Position numbers and translations under genes: made by a program. From the NCBI RefSeq assembly GCF_019396345.1, contig NZ_JAHKRM010000002.1:372001-436000 (forward strand): a stretch of DNA of 64,000 bases. The letters are read 5' to 3'. This document shows, piece after piece, positions 35,165-42,353 of this stretch. Below the pieces are notes generated by a model. The model made no database searches. It was not told where the DNA came from and saw nothing but the letters and a program-made list of their open reading frames with translations. Within the stretch, counting starts at the first letter, position 1. Each line of letters opens with the position of its first letter. This DNA comes from Nonomuraea guangzhouensis (GTDB taxonomy: Bacteria > Actinomycetota > Actinomycetes > Streptosporangiales > Streptosporangiaceae).

Positions 35165-36063
35165 GTACCCGCGGTCAACACCACCGGCCCGTGATCTGCG
35201 ACGGTCTGGGCGAAGGCGCGGATGAGCGGAGTCTCCGCGGCGGCCCGCCAGGCGAGGATCCACTCCGAGGGCGGGGCGTCACGGATGGGCACGAAGGCCA
35301 GGCTGGGCCAGGGGTAGAAGCGGGCCATCTCGGCGACGACCCCGGCGACGGCTTGGCCGGAAGACACGGCGCTGAGTACCTCCTGCCAGGTGGAGACCTT
35401 GACCCCACGAGGGATGGGGCGGCCCGCCGGGGTGTGGTGCGGGACGATGGCCGCCTCCATGGACGCGGGAATCGACCGGGGCGACACCTGAGCGCAGTGG
35501 TCGCCGAGATCTTCCAGGCAGATCGAGTCGCGCTTGGCGTACGGATGGGTGGCGGCGACCATCAGCAGCACCGGTGAGGTATGCGTCACCGGGCCGACGA
35601 CCAGGTCAGGCTCGCGGACCGGCAACCACAGCACCGCCACATCGACCTCCGCTGAGCGCAGCAGGTCCAGCGGAGCGGGCGGCTGGATCTCGCGATGCTG
35701 GAGGCGGGCGCCCGGATAGCGGGTCTGGAACAGGTCGAGGGCACCGCTGATGATCTGGGTGTGCGGGCCCATCGTGCCCAGCGTCAGCGTCCCTGACAGG
35801 CCGTGGACGGTCTCGGCCGCGGCCTCGATCCCGGCGGTGATCTGCCGGTATCCGGCACTGAGGTCACGCTGGAGCCGCTCCCCCAACGGGGTGAGCCGCA
35901 CCGTCCTGGAGGTGCGGTCGAACAGGGGCGCGCCGATGCGGCGTTCCTGCTTCTTGATCGCCTGATTGACCCGGGAAGGGGTGATGCGGAGCCGCTCGGC
36001 GGTCCGGCCGAAGTGCAGCAGCTCGGCCAAGGTCAAAAAGATCTCGATGTCCCGTAGTTCCAT
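35161..36063 (-). CDS. LysR-family transcriptional regulator
   Basis: 300 aa from the ATG at 36063. The N-terminal HTH reads LRDIEIFLTLAELLHFGRTA, then RITPSRVNQAIKKQERRIG and LFDRTSRTVRLTPLG. The C-terminal domain is a substrate-binding fold. It is divergent from the TMEM175-like channel gene (about 125 bp between starts), which it may control. GGAGG precedes the two consecutive ATGs; the second gives better spacing. Confidence 0.88.
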   Translation of the reverse strand: MELRDIEIFLTLAELLHFGRTAERLRITPSRVNQAIKKQERRIGAPLFDRTSRTVRLTPLGERLQRDLSAGYRQITAGIEAAAETVHGLSGTLTLGTMGPHTQIISGALDLFQTRYPGARLQHREIQPPAPLDLLRSAEVDVAVLWLPVREPDLVVGPVTHTSPVLLMVAATHPYAKRDSICLEDLGDHCAQVSPRSIPASMEAAIVPHHTPAGRPIPRGVKVSTWQEVLSAVSSGQAVAGVVAEMARFYPWPSLAFVPIRDAPPSEWILAWRAAAETPLIRAFAQTVADHGPVVLTAGT

Positions 36064-36186
36064 CATCCCTCCGGATCGTGAATCTATCGGTGAACGGTGC
36101 GATGCCGAGATTGTCATTGTTCAGGGGAACGAGTACGGCCGAGGCTGGAGGGATGAGCCCCATTACGCCACTCGGAGAGAACTGAG

Positions 36187-36834
36187 TTGACCGGAAAGAC
36201 CCACAGCCTGGAACGCGTGATCTTCTTCTCTGACGCGGTCATCGCGATCATGCTCACGCTGCTGGCCGTCGAGTTGCCCGTACCGGAGGTCCATGACCCC
36301 ATGGACCTGCTGGAAGGGCTCGCGGCACACGGCTCGCAGTACATCGCGTTCCTGATCTCGTTCTTCGTGATCGCCGCCACGTGGACCGCGCACCACATGC
36401 TCTTCGTGCACGTCAGCCGCACCGACCCGCCCCTCATCACGCTGAACCTGCTGGCCCTGTTCGGCTACGTGCTGATCCCCTGGGCGAGCAAGACCCTCGG
36501 CGAGGTGCCGAACGGCGCGGGAGTGGTCGTCTACGCGGCAGCCATGACGTACGTGGGCGGCAGCATGCTCCTCGTCCTTCGCCACGTCGTCCGCTCCGGC
36601 CTCTTGGACCCCACGGCCCCCCTTGGCGTGATCATGGGGATCCGGGCATGGTCCGCGATGACGACGATCATGTTCGCGCTGTCCGTCCCGGCCGGCTTCG
36701 TCTTCGGACGATGGACCCTGATCGCCTGGCCGGTGGGCTACCTCGGGTTGCGACTCGCCGGCGAGTACTACATCCGCAAGAACCGAGCGGCCGGGGCCTC
36801 CCTTGAGGCGTCCCCCACTATCGTTGCGGAGTGA
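36187..36834 (+). CDS. TMEM175/DUF1211 family potassium channel-like protein
   Basis: 215 aa, six hydrophobic helices. The family signature RxxxFSD is present near the N-terminus as RVIFFSDAVIAIMLTLLA. Bacterial TMEM175 proteins form tetrameric K+-selective channels; the length is typical for a single-repeat bacterial member. TTG start at 36187 with GGAGA about six bases upstream. Its TGA overlaps the next gene's GTG start (GTGA). Confidence 0.85.
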   Translation: MTGKTHSLERVIFFSDAVIAIMLTLLAVELPVPEVHDPMDLLEGLAAHGSQYIAFLISFFVIAATWTAHHMLFVHVSRTDPPLITLNLLALFGYVLIPWASKTLGEVPNGAGVVVYAAAMTYVGGSMLLVLRHVVRSGLLDPTAPLGVIMGIRAWSAMTTIMFALSVPAGFVFGRWTLIAWPVGYLGLRLAGEYYIRKNRAAGASLEASPTIVAE

Positions 36835-37691
36835 CCACCCCGGCGGCGGAAGCCGACATCGACGACGACCTCGTCGACCGCCTGATCCGCACGCAGCACC
36901 CGGATCTGGCGGGCCCGCTGAGCCTCGTCGCCAACGGCTGGGACAACGTCATCTACCGCCTCGGAACGGACCTGTCCGTACGCCTGCCGCGCCGCCAGGT
37001 CGCCGTCGACCTCATCGTCAACGAGCAACGCTGGCTGCCGGTCCTGGCCGAGCACGTGGAAGTCGCGCTGCCCGTACCCGTGAGGGTCGGCGTACCTGGC
37101 GAGGGCTACCCGTGGCCATGGACGATCGCACCCTGGTACGAAGGCCGCACGGTCGCCGACGTACCGCCATTCGACCGCTCCGGCATCGCCGTCCCACTGG
37201 CCGACTTCATGACCGCCCTCCACCGCCCCGCACCGCCTGACGCGCCGCGCAACCCTGTCCGCGGCGTCCCGCTCGCCGCCCGCGACGAAGCGGTACGGCA
37301 CCGCCTGCGTTCCATCCCCCGATCAGCCGATCTCCTCCCCCTCTGGGAGAAACTGGCTTCCCTCCCGCCCTGGCCCGGCCCCGCGCTCTGGCTCCACGGC
37401 GACCCGCACCCGGCGAACCTGTTGCTCAACGGGGAAGGCTTGGCCGCCGTCCTGGACTTCGGCGACCTCACCAGTGGTGATCCCGCCACCGACCTGGCCG
37501 CCGCGTGGCTGGTGTTCGACGAGAACGCACGGGAGGTCTTCCGATCGCGCGTGGACGCCGACGAGATGACCTGGGAGCGGGCGAGGGGCTGGGCCCTCGC
37601 CATAGGCACTGCCCTGGCCGCCCACTCGGCCGACAACCCCAGCATGGCCGCCATCGGCGAGCACGTCCTCGACCAGGTGCTTCTCACCTAG
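36831..37691 (+). CDS. aminoglycoside phosphotransferase (APH)-family kinase
   Basis: 286 aa. The APH/choline kinase fold shows the catalytic loop LHGDPHPANLL and the metal-binding DFGDLTSGDPATDLA. The N-terminal lobe has NGWDNVIYRLGTDLSVRLPRR. The substrate may be an aminoglycoside, macrolide or a cellular metabolite; many such genes are not resistance genes. GTG start overlaps the channel gene stop by four bases, so they are co-translated, though a functional link is not obvious. Confidence 0.85.
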   Translation: MTTPAAEADIDDDLVDRLIRTQHPDLAGPLSLVANGWDNVIYRLGTDLSVRLPRRQVAVDLIVNEQRWLPVLAEHVEVALPVPVRVGVPGEGYPWPWTIAPWYEGRTVADVPPFDRSGIAVPLADFMTALHRPAPPDAPRNPVRGVPLAARDEAVRHRLRSIPRSADLLPLWEKLASLPPWPGPALWLHGDPHPANLLLNGEGLAAVLDFGDLTSGDPATDLAAAWLVFDENAREVFRSRVDADEMTWERARGWALAIGTALAAHSADNPSMAAIGEHVLDQVLLT

Positions 37692-37714
37692 AGGGGTACT
37701 GGGATACAGCCGAG

Positions 37715-38095
37715 TCAGAGTGAGGCGGGGGCCGCCGCGTCGCCGGATCTCAAGGCCGCCTCGACGATGGTGAGTGCCTCGCTCTCGTCGATGCCGACGC
37801 TCGCCACGACGGCCGCATAGTCGGCGGCGGCCTGGCGGGCTCGTTCGCGGGCCTGCTCCCCGGCCGCCGACACGAACGACCCCGCCCGCCCCCGCGTCTC
37901 GATCAGCCCGGCCTCCTCGAGCTCCCGGTAGGCCCGGCCGACCGTGTTGATGGCCAGACCGAGGTCGGCCGCGAGCCGGCGGATGGTCGGCAGCCTGGAG
38001 CCCACCGCCAGCGTACGGTCGTGAATCTGCCGGGCGAGCTGTGCCCGCAACTGCTCGAACGGCGGCACCGGCGAGCCCGCGTCGATGACGATCAT
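37715..38095 (-). CDS. GntR-family (YtrA type) transcriptional regulator
   Basis: 126 aa, the short YtrA-type layout: winged helix (FEQLRAQLARQIHDRTLAVG, LPTIRRLAADLGLAINTVGR, YRELEEAGLIETRG) and a ~50-residue helical tail without a large ligand domain. YtrA regulators usually control adjacent membrane or ABC genes. The ATG overlaps the stop of the upstream membrane-protein gene by four bases, so both are one operon, probably autoregulated through the palindrome at 38918-38965. Confidence 0.87.
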   Translation of the reverse strand: MIVIDAGSPVPPFEQLRAQLARQIHDRTLAVGSRLPTIRRLAADLGLAINTVGRAYRELEEAGLIETRGRAGSFVSAAGEQARERARQAAADYAAVVASVGIDESEALTIVEAALRSGDAAAPASL

Positions 38096-38907
38096 CGGAC
38101 GCCCAGCACGTGCCGCGCCATGGCCGCGGCACCCGGCGTCCTGGTCTGGACGGCGATGTAGGCGACCAGCCCCAGCACCACGAATCCGAGGGCGGCGGCG
38201 TTCCACCAGCCGGGCGCGGACCCGAACACCAACACCATCGGCAGCGACCACAGCACGGACGGCTCGGTGCTCGCGCGCGCGTCCTCGACGCGCATGATGA
38301 CGTCGGCCGTCAAGGAGACCTCGTCCTCGGCCACGACCGGCCGGGCCAGCAGCTCGCGCACCTGCAGGACCGCGCCGACGCCGACCCCTACCACGGCGAC
38401 CAGCAGCACGGCGGCCGCGGGCCGCTCGGCCCCCTCGCCGACGGCCAGCGCGCTCGCCCCCAACGCGAACGCACCGGCGAAGGTGACGGTCCCGAAGACG
38501 GCGTACGGCCGTCCGAGCAGAGCGCGCCAGCCGGGCTGCAGCGGATGGGCCGCCCGCCGCGCCAGCGCCGCCCCGGCCTGCCGGTCGACGCGCCGTACCC
38601 AGGTGTCGAGCAGCGTCCGGACCAGCAACAGCCCGACGATCAACGCGCTCAGGACCAGCACCTTCATCCCCCCGTACGGCCCGAACCCACCGAACGAGGA
38701 AGCGGCCAGCTGGTCAGAGACCTGCACCAGCGCGGCACCGATGATCAGCACGGCCGACAGGACGCTGCCGAGGAGCCGCACCCGCCGGCGCACTGCCAGT
38801 CGCGCGGTCAGTAACGGCGTCGGTGGACCGTCACCGAGACCGTGTCGGGCCAGCCAGGAGCCCGCGGACTGAACGTCCGCCGGCCGCTGCATGGAGCTGT
38901 TCGTCAT
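38092..38907 (-). CDS. integral membrane protein, partner of GntR regulator
   Basis: 271 aa, about six hydrophobic helices in pairs (for example LLGSVLSAVLIIGAALVQVS, MKVLVLSALIVGLLLVRTLL, AAAVLLVAVVGVGVGAVLQV, ALGFVVLGLVAYIAVQ). I do not recognise a named family. Its place in front of a YtrA-type regulator suggests a role in envelope or antibiotic stress (inference). ATG at 38907 has GGAGAGGG just upstream; a longer frame continues upstream but lacks conserved features and would run through the operator. Confidence 0.72.
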   Translation of the reverse strand: MTNSSMQRPADVQSAGSWLARHGLGDGPPTPLLTARLAVRRRVRLLGSVLSAVLIIGAALVQVSDQLAASSFGGFGPYGGMKVLVLSALIVGLLLVRTLLDTWVRRVDRQAGAALARRAAHPLQPGWRALLGRPYAVFGTVTFAGAFALGASALAVGEGAERPAAAVLLVAVVGVGVGAVLQVRELLARPVVAEDEVSLTADVIMRVEDARASTEPSVLWSLPMVLVFGSAPGWWNAAALGFVVLGLVAYIAVQTRTPGAAAMARHVLGVR

Positions 38908-39178
38908 ACCCTCTCCTTTTGTCGCAAGCTTTGTATCAACATGTTGCGTCATAGCTTGCGACAAAGTCAACAGAACCAGCGGGATGGTCAAAAACTTGGG
39001 AGATGAGACTGATGGCGAAGGGATCGACCGACCGCATGTCGTGATCGTGATCGTGTTCGGTACGCGTCCGATCTCGGCCGTGAACCGCAGCCACCGCCGC
39101 GTGTACACCTGCCCGGCGACCAAGAGGCACGTGTCCCAGACGGTGGGCGACGAGGTTGGTCTCCCAGATTCCGAACAA
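38908..39178. other. intergenic region without a supported gene
   Basis: Apart from the nested palindrome near 38918-38965, this stretch between the GntR operon and the terminator at 39179 shows only short overlapping reading frames on both strands with no recognisable domain or good ribosome site. Confidence 0.55.
38918..38965. promoter_or_regulatory. nested palindromic operator of GntR/membrane-protein operon
   Basis: Outer arms TTTGTCGCAAGCT (38918-38930) and AGCTTGCGACAAA (38953-38965) are perfect complements. A perfect inner palindrome CAACATGTTG (38937-38946) is exactly centred, six bases from each arm. It lies 11 bp upstream of the membrane-protein start, and a TTGACT (-35 like, minus strand, 38965-38970) adjoins it. 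Very likely the operator for the encoded GntR protein. Confidence 0.8.
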
Positions 39179-39208
39179 GGCCCCCGATGAGCGCGCTCAT
39201 CGGGGGCC
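39179..39208 (-). terminator. 30-bp perfect palindrome, terminator of ATPase gene
   Basis: Two 15-base complementary arms (39179-39193 and 39194-39208; arm starts GGCCCCCGATGAG) form a stable hairpin followed on the minus strand by TTGTT. It lies about 110 bp after the end of the minus-strand ATPase gene. Confidence 0.75.
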
Positions 39209-39319
39209 AGGTCCGGCTTGGAGCTACGGGGGAAGATCCTTGCCGGACGTTTCGACGGCGCCTCCACCACTCCCCTTCCGATAGAAGGCGGAGCCGCCTG
39301 GCCCTCACTGATTGAGCGT

Positions 39320-39796
39320 TCAGCCAGGGCCGCGTCCGCCTGCCGTTCCGGAGACCGGTTCGGGAGCGGCCAGGTCAGGGCAAGATGGGACGGCCCGGAT
39401 GGCGGACCAGACGGTACGGCCAAGCCCACGGCCGTGCTCTCGGGTCCCCCAGTCCTGGGAGATCTCACGGACGATCAGCAGCCCACGACCGTCCTCCGCC
39501 TCCGGCTCCTGCCGGATGCAAGGGCCGGAAAAGGCGGAACCGGGGTCACGCACCTCCACATAGACCGTCTCCTCCGTCGCTGTGACGGTGAGGCTGATGA
39601 AGTCGTACGGCCTGGCGTCGGAGTGTCGGAGCGCGTTGGTCACGAGCTCGGAGGCCGCCAGCACGGCGTCGTCGACAGAAGGGTGATCGTCTCCGAGCCA
39701 TCTACGTACTTCGGAGCGGGCGTGCGAGACGGACTCGCGAATGCCTACCAGATGGATCGAGCCGATGACCTTCGGCTCCGCGCTCGCTGCTTTCAT
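39320..39796 (-). CDS. anti-sigma-factor-like ATP-binding protein (SpoIIAB/RsbW type)
   Basis: 158 aa. It is a GHKL ATPase domain with N-box ASELVTNALRHS, G1 box VEVRDPGSAF and G2-like DGRGLLIVREIS, similar to the many small ATP-binding proteins of actinomycetes that act as anti-sigma kinases or paralogues. It is divergent from an XRE-DUF5753 gene, and XRE, DUF397 and such ATPases commonly cluster (WhiJ-type loci). ATG 39796 is chosen over GTG 39808. The Pro/Gly-rich C-terminal tail is probably disordered. Confidence 0.83.
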   Translation of the reverse strand: MKAASAEPKVIGSIHLVGIRESVSHARSEVRRWLGDDHPSVDDAVLAASELVTNALRHSDARPYDFISLTVTATEETVYVEVRDPGSAFSGPCIRQEPEAEDGRGLLIVREISQDWGTREHGRGLGRTVWSAIRAVPSCPDLAAPEPVSGTAGGRGPG

Positions 39797-39852
39797 GGCT
39801 TCACCCACTTGAAGAAGTCGGCCTGGATCGGCCTTCCAACCATCCCAAGCCT

Positions 39853-39871
39853 TGACTACAGTTAGTAGTCA
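39853..39871. promoter_or_regulatory. palindromic operator between ATPase and XRE genes
   Basis: TGACTAC-AGTTA-GTAGTCA is a perfect 7-5-7 inverted repeat in an AT-richer stretch between the divergent genes, followed by TTGACT. It is the best candidate for binding of the XRE-family protein encoded downstream. Confidence 0.6.
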
Positions 39872-39945
39872 GTTGACTTCGATAAGCCATCAACCGTTTC
39901 GATGAAAGCCTCGTTGAAACGGCGGCGATCCCCCCAGGAGGTCAG

Positions 39946-40770
39946 GTGCCGAAGGAAAGCGAGCTATGCCCCTCTGACTCACCAACCGCACTCTTCGGCT
40001 TCGAGTTGCGGCGGCATCGCAAGGGCCGAGGCTGGTCCCAGATCCGCCTGTCGAAGGCGGTGTCCTACTCCGTCGGCACAATCAGCATGATCGAGACGGC
40101 CAGGCGGTCGCCGACGGAGGAGTTCGCCCGCCACTGCGACGAGGCACTTGAGGCGGAAGGGGCGCTGATGCGACTTTGGCCGATGGTCAGCCACGCATCG
40201 GCTCCTCCGTGGTTCCGGCCCTGGCTCGACGTGGAGGCAACGGCGGAGTCCATCCGAACCTGGGAGCCGCTGACCGTGCCCGGCCTGCTCCAGACCGAGG
40301 ACTACGCCCGGGCGATGCTAAGCGGAGAACCTGGTGCGACATCGGAGGAGATCGAGAGCCATGTGATTGCACGCATGGAGCGCCAGTCAATCCTCCGGCG
40401 ACCCAAGCCACCCATGCTCTGGGTAGTCCTCGACGAGGGAGTCCTACACCGCCCGATCGGCAGTCCCACGGTGATGGCCACCCAGCTCGCGCACCTTCTC
40501 GAAATCGGCCAGGCGCCCCGGATCACCATCCAGATCCTCCCGCTCAGCGCCTACTCCACAACCGGGCTTCTCGGCGGCTTCGCCATCACTCAAGCACATG
40601 GCACCCCTGACACGGCATATATCGAAGGCGCGTCAAATGCCCAAGTAACCGACTGGACAGAGAGCGTAAGAACCCTAGCATTCAGATATGAGGGGATTCG
40701 TTCCGAAGCACTCTCTCAGCGCGAATCCATAAAATTGATCAAGGAGGCGATGCAGCGATGGACGAGCTGA
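39946..40770 (+). CDS. XRE-family regulator with DUF5753 domain
   Basis: 274 aa, GTG start. The N-terminal HTH_31/XRE domain (FGFELRRHRKGRGWSQIRLS, VGTISMIETARRSPTEEF) is followed by the DUF5753 domain (WEPLTVPGLLQTEDYARAML, RITIQILPLSAY, AYIEG). It belongs to the WhiJ/Scr1-like regulators that pair with DUF397 proteins in development and antibiotic regulation. The stop lies inside the first DUF397 gene (13-base overlap), a typical coupling. The last ~33 codons are repeated downstream as a remnant. Confidence 0.9.
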   Translation: MPKESELCPSDSPTALFGFELRRHRKGRGWSQIRLSKAVSYSVGTISMIETARRSPTEEFARHCDEALEAEGALMRLWPMVSHASAPPWFRPWLDVEATAESIRTWEPLTVPGLLQTEDYARAMLSGEPGATSEEIESHVIARMERQSILRRPKPPMLWVVLDEGVLHRPIGSPTVMATQLAHLLEIGQAPRITIQILPLSAYSTTGLLGGFAITQAHGTPDTAYIEGASNAQVTDWTESVRTLAFRYEGIRSEALSQRESIKLIKEAMQRWTS

Positions 40771-40970
40771 CCCAGGATCTACGGGCAGCCACATGGATCA
40801 AGTCATCCTACTCGGGCAGCAACGGGGGCAACTGCGTTGAGGTTGCGGAACTATCCGGTGGACGTCGAGGCGTCCGTGACAGCAAAAACCCCACCGGCCC
40901 AGCCCTCATCTTCACCCCCAGCGAATGGAGCGCCTTCATCGACGGCGCGAAGGACGGCGAGTTCGACTAA
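40758..40970 (+). CDS. DUF397 protein, copy 1
   Basis: 70 aa. DUF397 signature: ATWIKSSYSGSNGGNCVEVA, then VRDSKNPTGPALIFTP and EWSAFIDGAKDGEFD. These small cytosolic proteins act together with the XRE-DUF5753 regulator next door, either as co-regulator or in an antidote-like role (family knowledge, mechanism not settled). It overlaps the XRE stop by 13 bases. Confidence 0.92.
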   Translation: MDELTQDLRAATWIKSSYSGSNGGNCVEVAELSGGRRGVRDSKNPTGPALIFTPSEWSAFIDGAKDGEFD

Positions 40971-41107
40971 TCAATAAGCACCCAGGAAGGGAAGGCTTCC
41001 GAATCACGGGAGTCTTCCCTTGACCCATAAGTTGACCGGAATCCAACGTGCGGCCTGCTAGATGTCGTCGTCGGCGTTGACGGGCATCCGCTTGACCTCC
41101 CCCGCCC

Positions 41108-41207
41108 TGGACAGAGAGCGTCAGAACTCTAGCATTCAGATATGAGGGGATTCGCGAAGCACTCTCTCAGAGCGAATCCATGAATGTGATCGAGGAGACG
41201 ATGCAGG
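41108..41207 (+). pseudogene. remnant of XRE-DUF5753 C-terminus
   Basis: It encodes WTESVRTLAFRYEGIREALS and further residues, closely matching the final ~33 residues of the XRE protein at 39946-40770, with one codon deleted and a frame change at the end. There is no start and no HTH, so it is a by-product of the tandem duplication. Confidence 0.85.
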
Positions 41208-41420
41208 ATGGACGAACTGACCCGAGAGCTGGACACAGCCACATGGCGCAAGTCCACCCGATCAGGACCCGATGGCGGCAACTGCGTTGAGGTCGCCGAA
41301 CTCGCCGGAAAACGCCGAGGCGTCCGCGACAGCAAGGATCCGGCCGGGCCAGCGCTGGTCTTCACCCCTGGCGAGTGGGACGCCTTCATCAGCGGCGTGA
41401 AGGACGGGGAGTTCGACTGA
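41208..41420 (+). CDS. DUF397 protein, copy 2
   Basis: 70 aa, same length as copy 1 and clearly paralogous (GGNCVEVAELAGKRRGVRDS, PAGPALVFTPGEWDAF). It lacks its own full XRE partner; only a 3' remnant precedes it. The duplicated upstream segment still carries a GGAGACGATGCAGG sequence that can serve as ribosome site. It may compete with copy 1 for the same XRE partner. Confidence 0.88.
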   Translation: MDELTRELDTATWRKSTRSGPDGGNCVEVAELAGKRRGVRDSKDPAGPALVFTPGEWDAFISGVKDGEFD

Positions 41421-42015
41421 TCAATCTGCTCCCAAGAAGAGAAGACTCCCAGCTCATAAGGGGCGTCTTCCCTTGACTCCTAAAATGACAGGAATTCGCC
41501 GCGAGAAATTTGTCGCTTCCGCTGAACGCAGCGTTTAGCAGCGGCCCTCGCGAGGTTCCACCACGCTCGACAATCTGGTAGGCCGCCAGGGCATTGCCAG
41601 TATCAGTGACGAGGACGGACAGGATCCGATCCCCTCCTCGGCCCGTGGCTTGCCGCTTTGTCAACCACGAGCCGCCGGCCTGCCCGATGCCGTCGTCGGC
41701 ATTGATGCCCGCCCTTCACCACTGCGATGGGCAGACCCGGACGGTATTCGAGCTCGTAGGGCGCACAGCCTCGCCCCCGCTTCGGCCTGCCTCCGGCGAC
41801 CATGATCTCCCCATCCGTGATGGTGTACTCGCCGACCCTGCCCCCGTTCCGACCTCAGCTATTTCAGTTGATGTTCAGCGAACGGCCGCCGGGTTTCATT
41901 CTCGCGAGGAAAGAGATCCATAGACCGCAGCCAACCAGCGCTGTACTCGAGTCAGGCGAAACACCCCATTTTCGAACAAAGCTCGAACGCGCTATGCCTT
42001 TCACCGCGTTTAAGC
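41421..42015. other. degenerate intergenic region
   Basis: About 600 bp with no intact gene. It contains the end of the tandem repeat, a short open minus-strand frame (about 41389-41664) without recognisable domain, a restriction-gene remnant (41716-41845), and a block near 41675-41715 similar to 41055-41095. It looks like a decaying accessory segment. Confidence 0.6.
41716..41845 (-). pseudogene. fragment resembling type I restriction HsdR N-terminal region
   Basis: The minus-strand frame reads GRVGEYTITDGEIMVAGG and then YELEYRPGLPIAVVK. The latter strongly recalls the ADYVLEYRPGFPIAVVEAK motif in the nuclease domain of type I restriction R subunits. Stops lie just upstream and the reading breaks right after the motif. 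Only ~43 codons remain, so it is a remnant. Identification rests on pattern memory. Confidence 0.5.
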
Positions 42016-42044
42016 TTGTTTGTTGATGTGATGTTGATTACCGT
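42016..42044 (+). promoter_or_regulatory. candidate promoter of three-gene cassette
   Basis: TTGTTT (42016-42021) and TACCGT (42039-42044) with a 17-bp spacer. The -10 fits the actinomycete TAnnnT form. It lies 67 bp before the TTG start of the 80-aa gene. Confidence 0.45.
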
Positions 42045-42110
42045 GTGACCACGTGAGGGACGCCGCCTCCTGATCTGTTCTGGTGCAGCGAGCCGTACAA
42101 GGGGATCATC

Positions 42111-42353
42111 TTGGCCAACCTCGATCGCGAGGCGGTGCGGGCCGTGGCGGAGCGGATTCAGCGGCTTTCGGACGAGCACTGGTGGGCGCTCGATCCCTCC
42201 TGTCGCCTGATGGAGAACGACGCGTGGGTGGGTCCGACGGGTGCCCGGTTCGACGCCCAGGTCCACGCCGACCAGCGTGAACTGCGGGACATGCTCGCGG
42301 AGGCCGTACACAGCGCAAACCAGAAGCTGGCCTCGTTTCAGGACAAGCCATGA
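42111..42353 (+). CDS. small helical WXG100-like protein, cassette gene 1
   Basis: 80 aa, TTG start after AGGGGATC. It is almost entirely helical, with two helices separated by WWALDPSCRLMENDAWVGPTG, so a W-x-G-like turn is present (AWVGPTGARFDAQV). This resembles WXG100/ESX-type small proteins, though the central loop is long. No signal peptide. It overlaps the next gene by four bases (ATGA). Probably a partner or chaperone of the 735-aa protein. Confidence 0.68.
   Translation: MANLDREAVRAVAERIQRLSDEHWWALDPSCRLMENDAWVGPTGARFDAQVHADQRELRDMLAEAVHSANQKLASFQDKP

Larger units (their letters stand above)
40654..41495 (+). repeat. imperfect tandem duplication (XRE tail + DUF397)
   Basis: The segment from 40654 (end of the XRE gene, DUF397 gene, trailing CTTCCCTTGAC block) recurs from 41108 with an offset of 454 bp. 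Several stretches are identical, including the block beginning CTAGCATTCAGATATGAGGG. The second copy starts directly where the first ends, which points to unequal crossing-over followed by divergence. Confidence 0.88.

Noticed and set aside
36831..37691. APH-family gene considered as antibiotic resistance marker
   Set aside because: Family is broad, no resistance-specific residues can be named and the neighbours do not suggest a resistance cassette.
38936..39178. 80-codon minus-strand frame in the gap upstream of the GntR operon
   Set aside because: No ribosome site, no domain, overlaps the operator palindrome.
41389..41664. 91-codon minus-strand frame after DUF397 copy 2
   Set aside because: Overlaps the DUF397 repeat on the other strand and lacks recognisable features; treated as part of the degenerate region.
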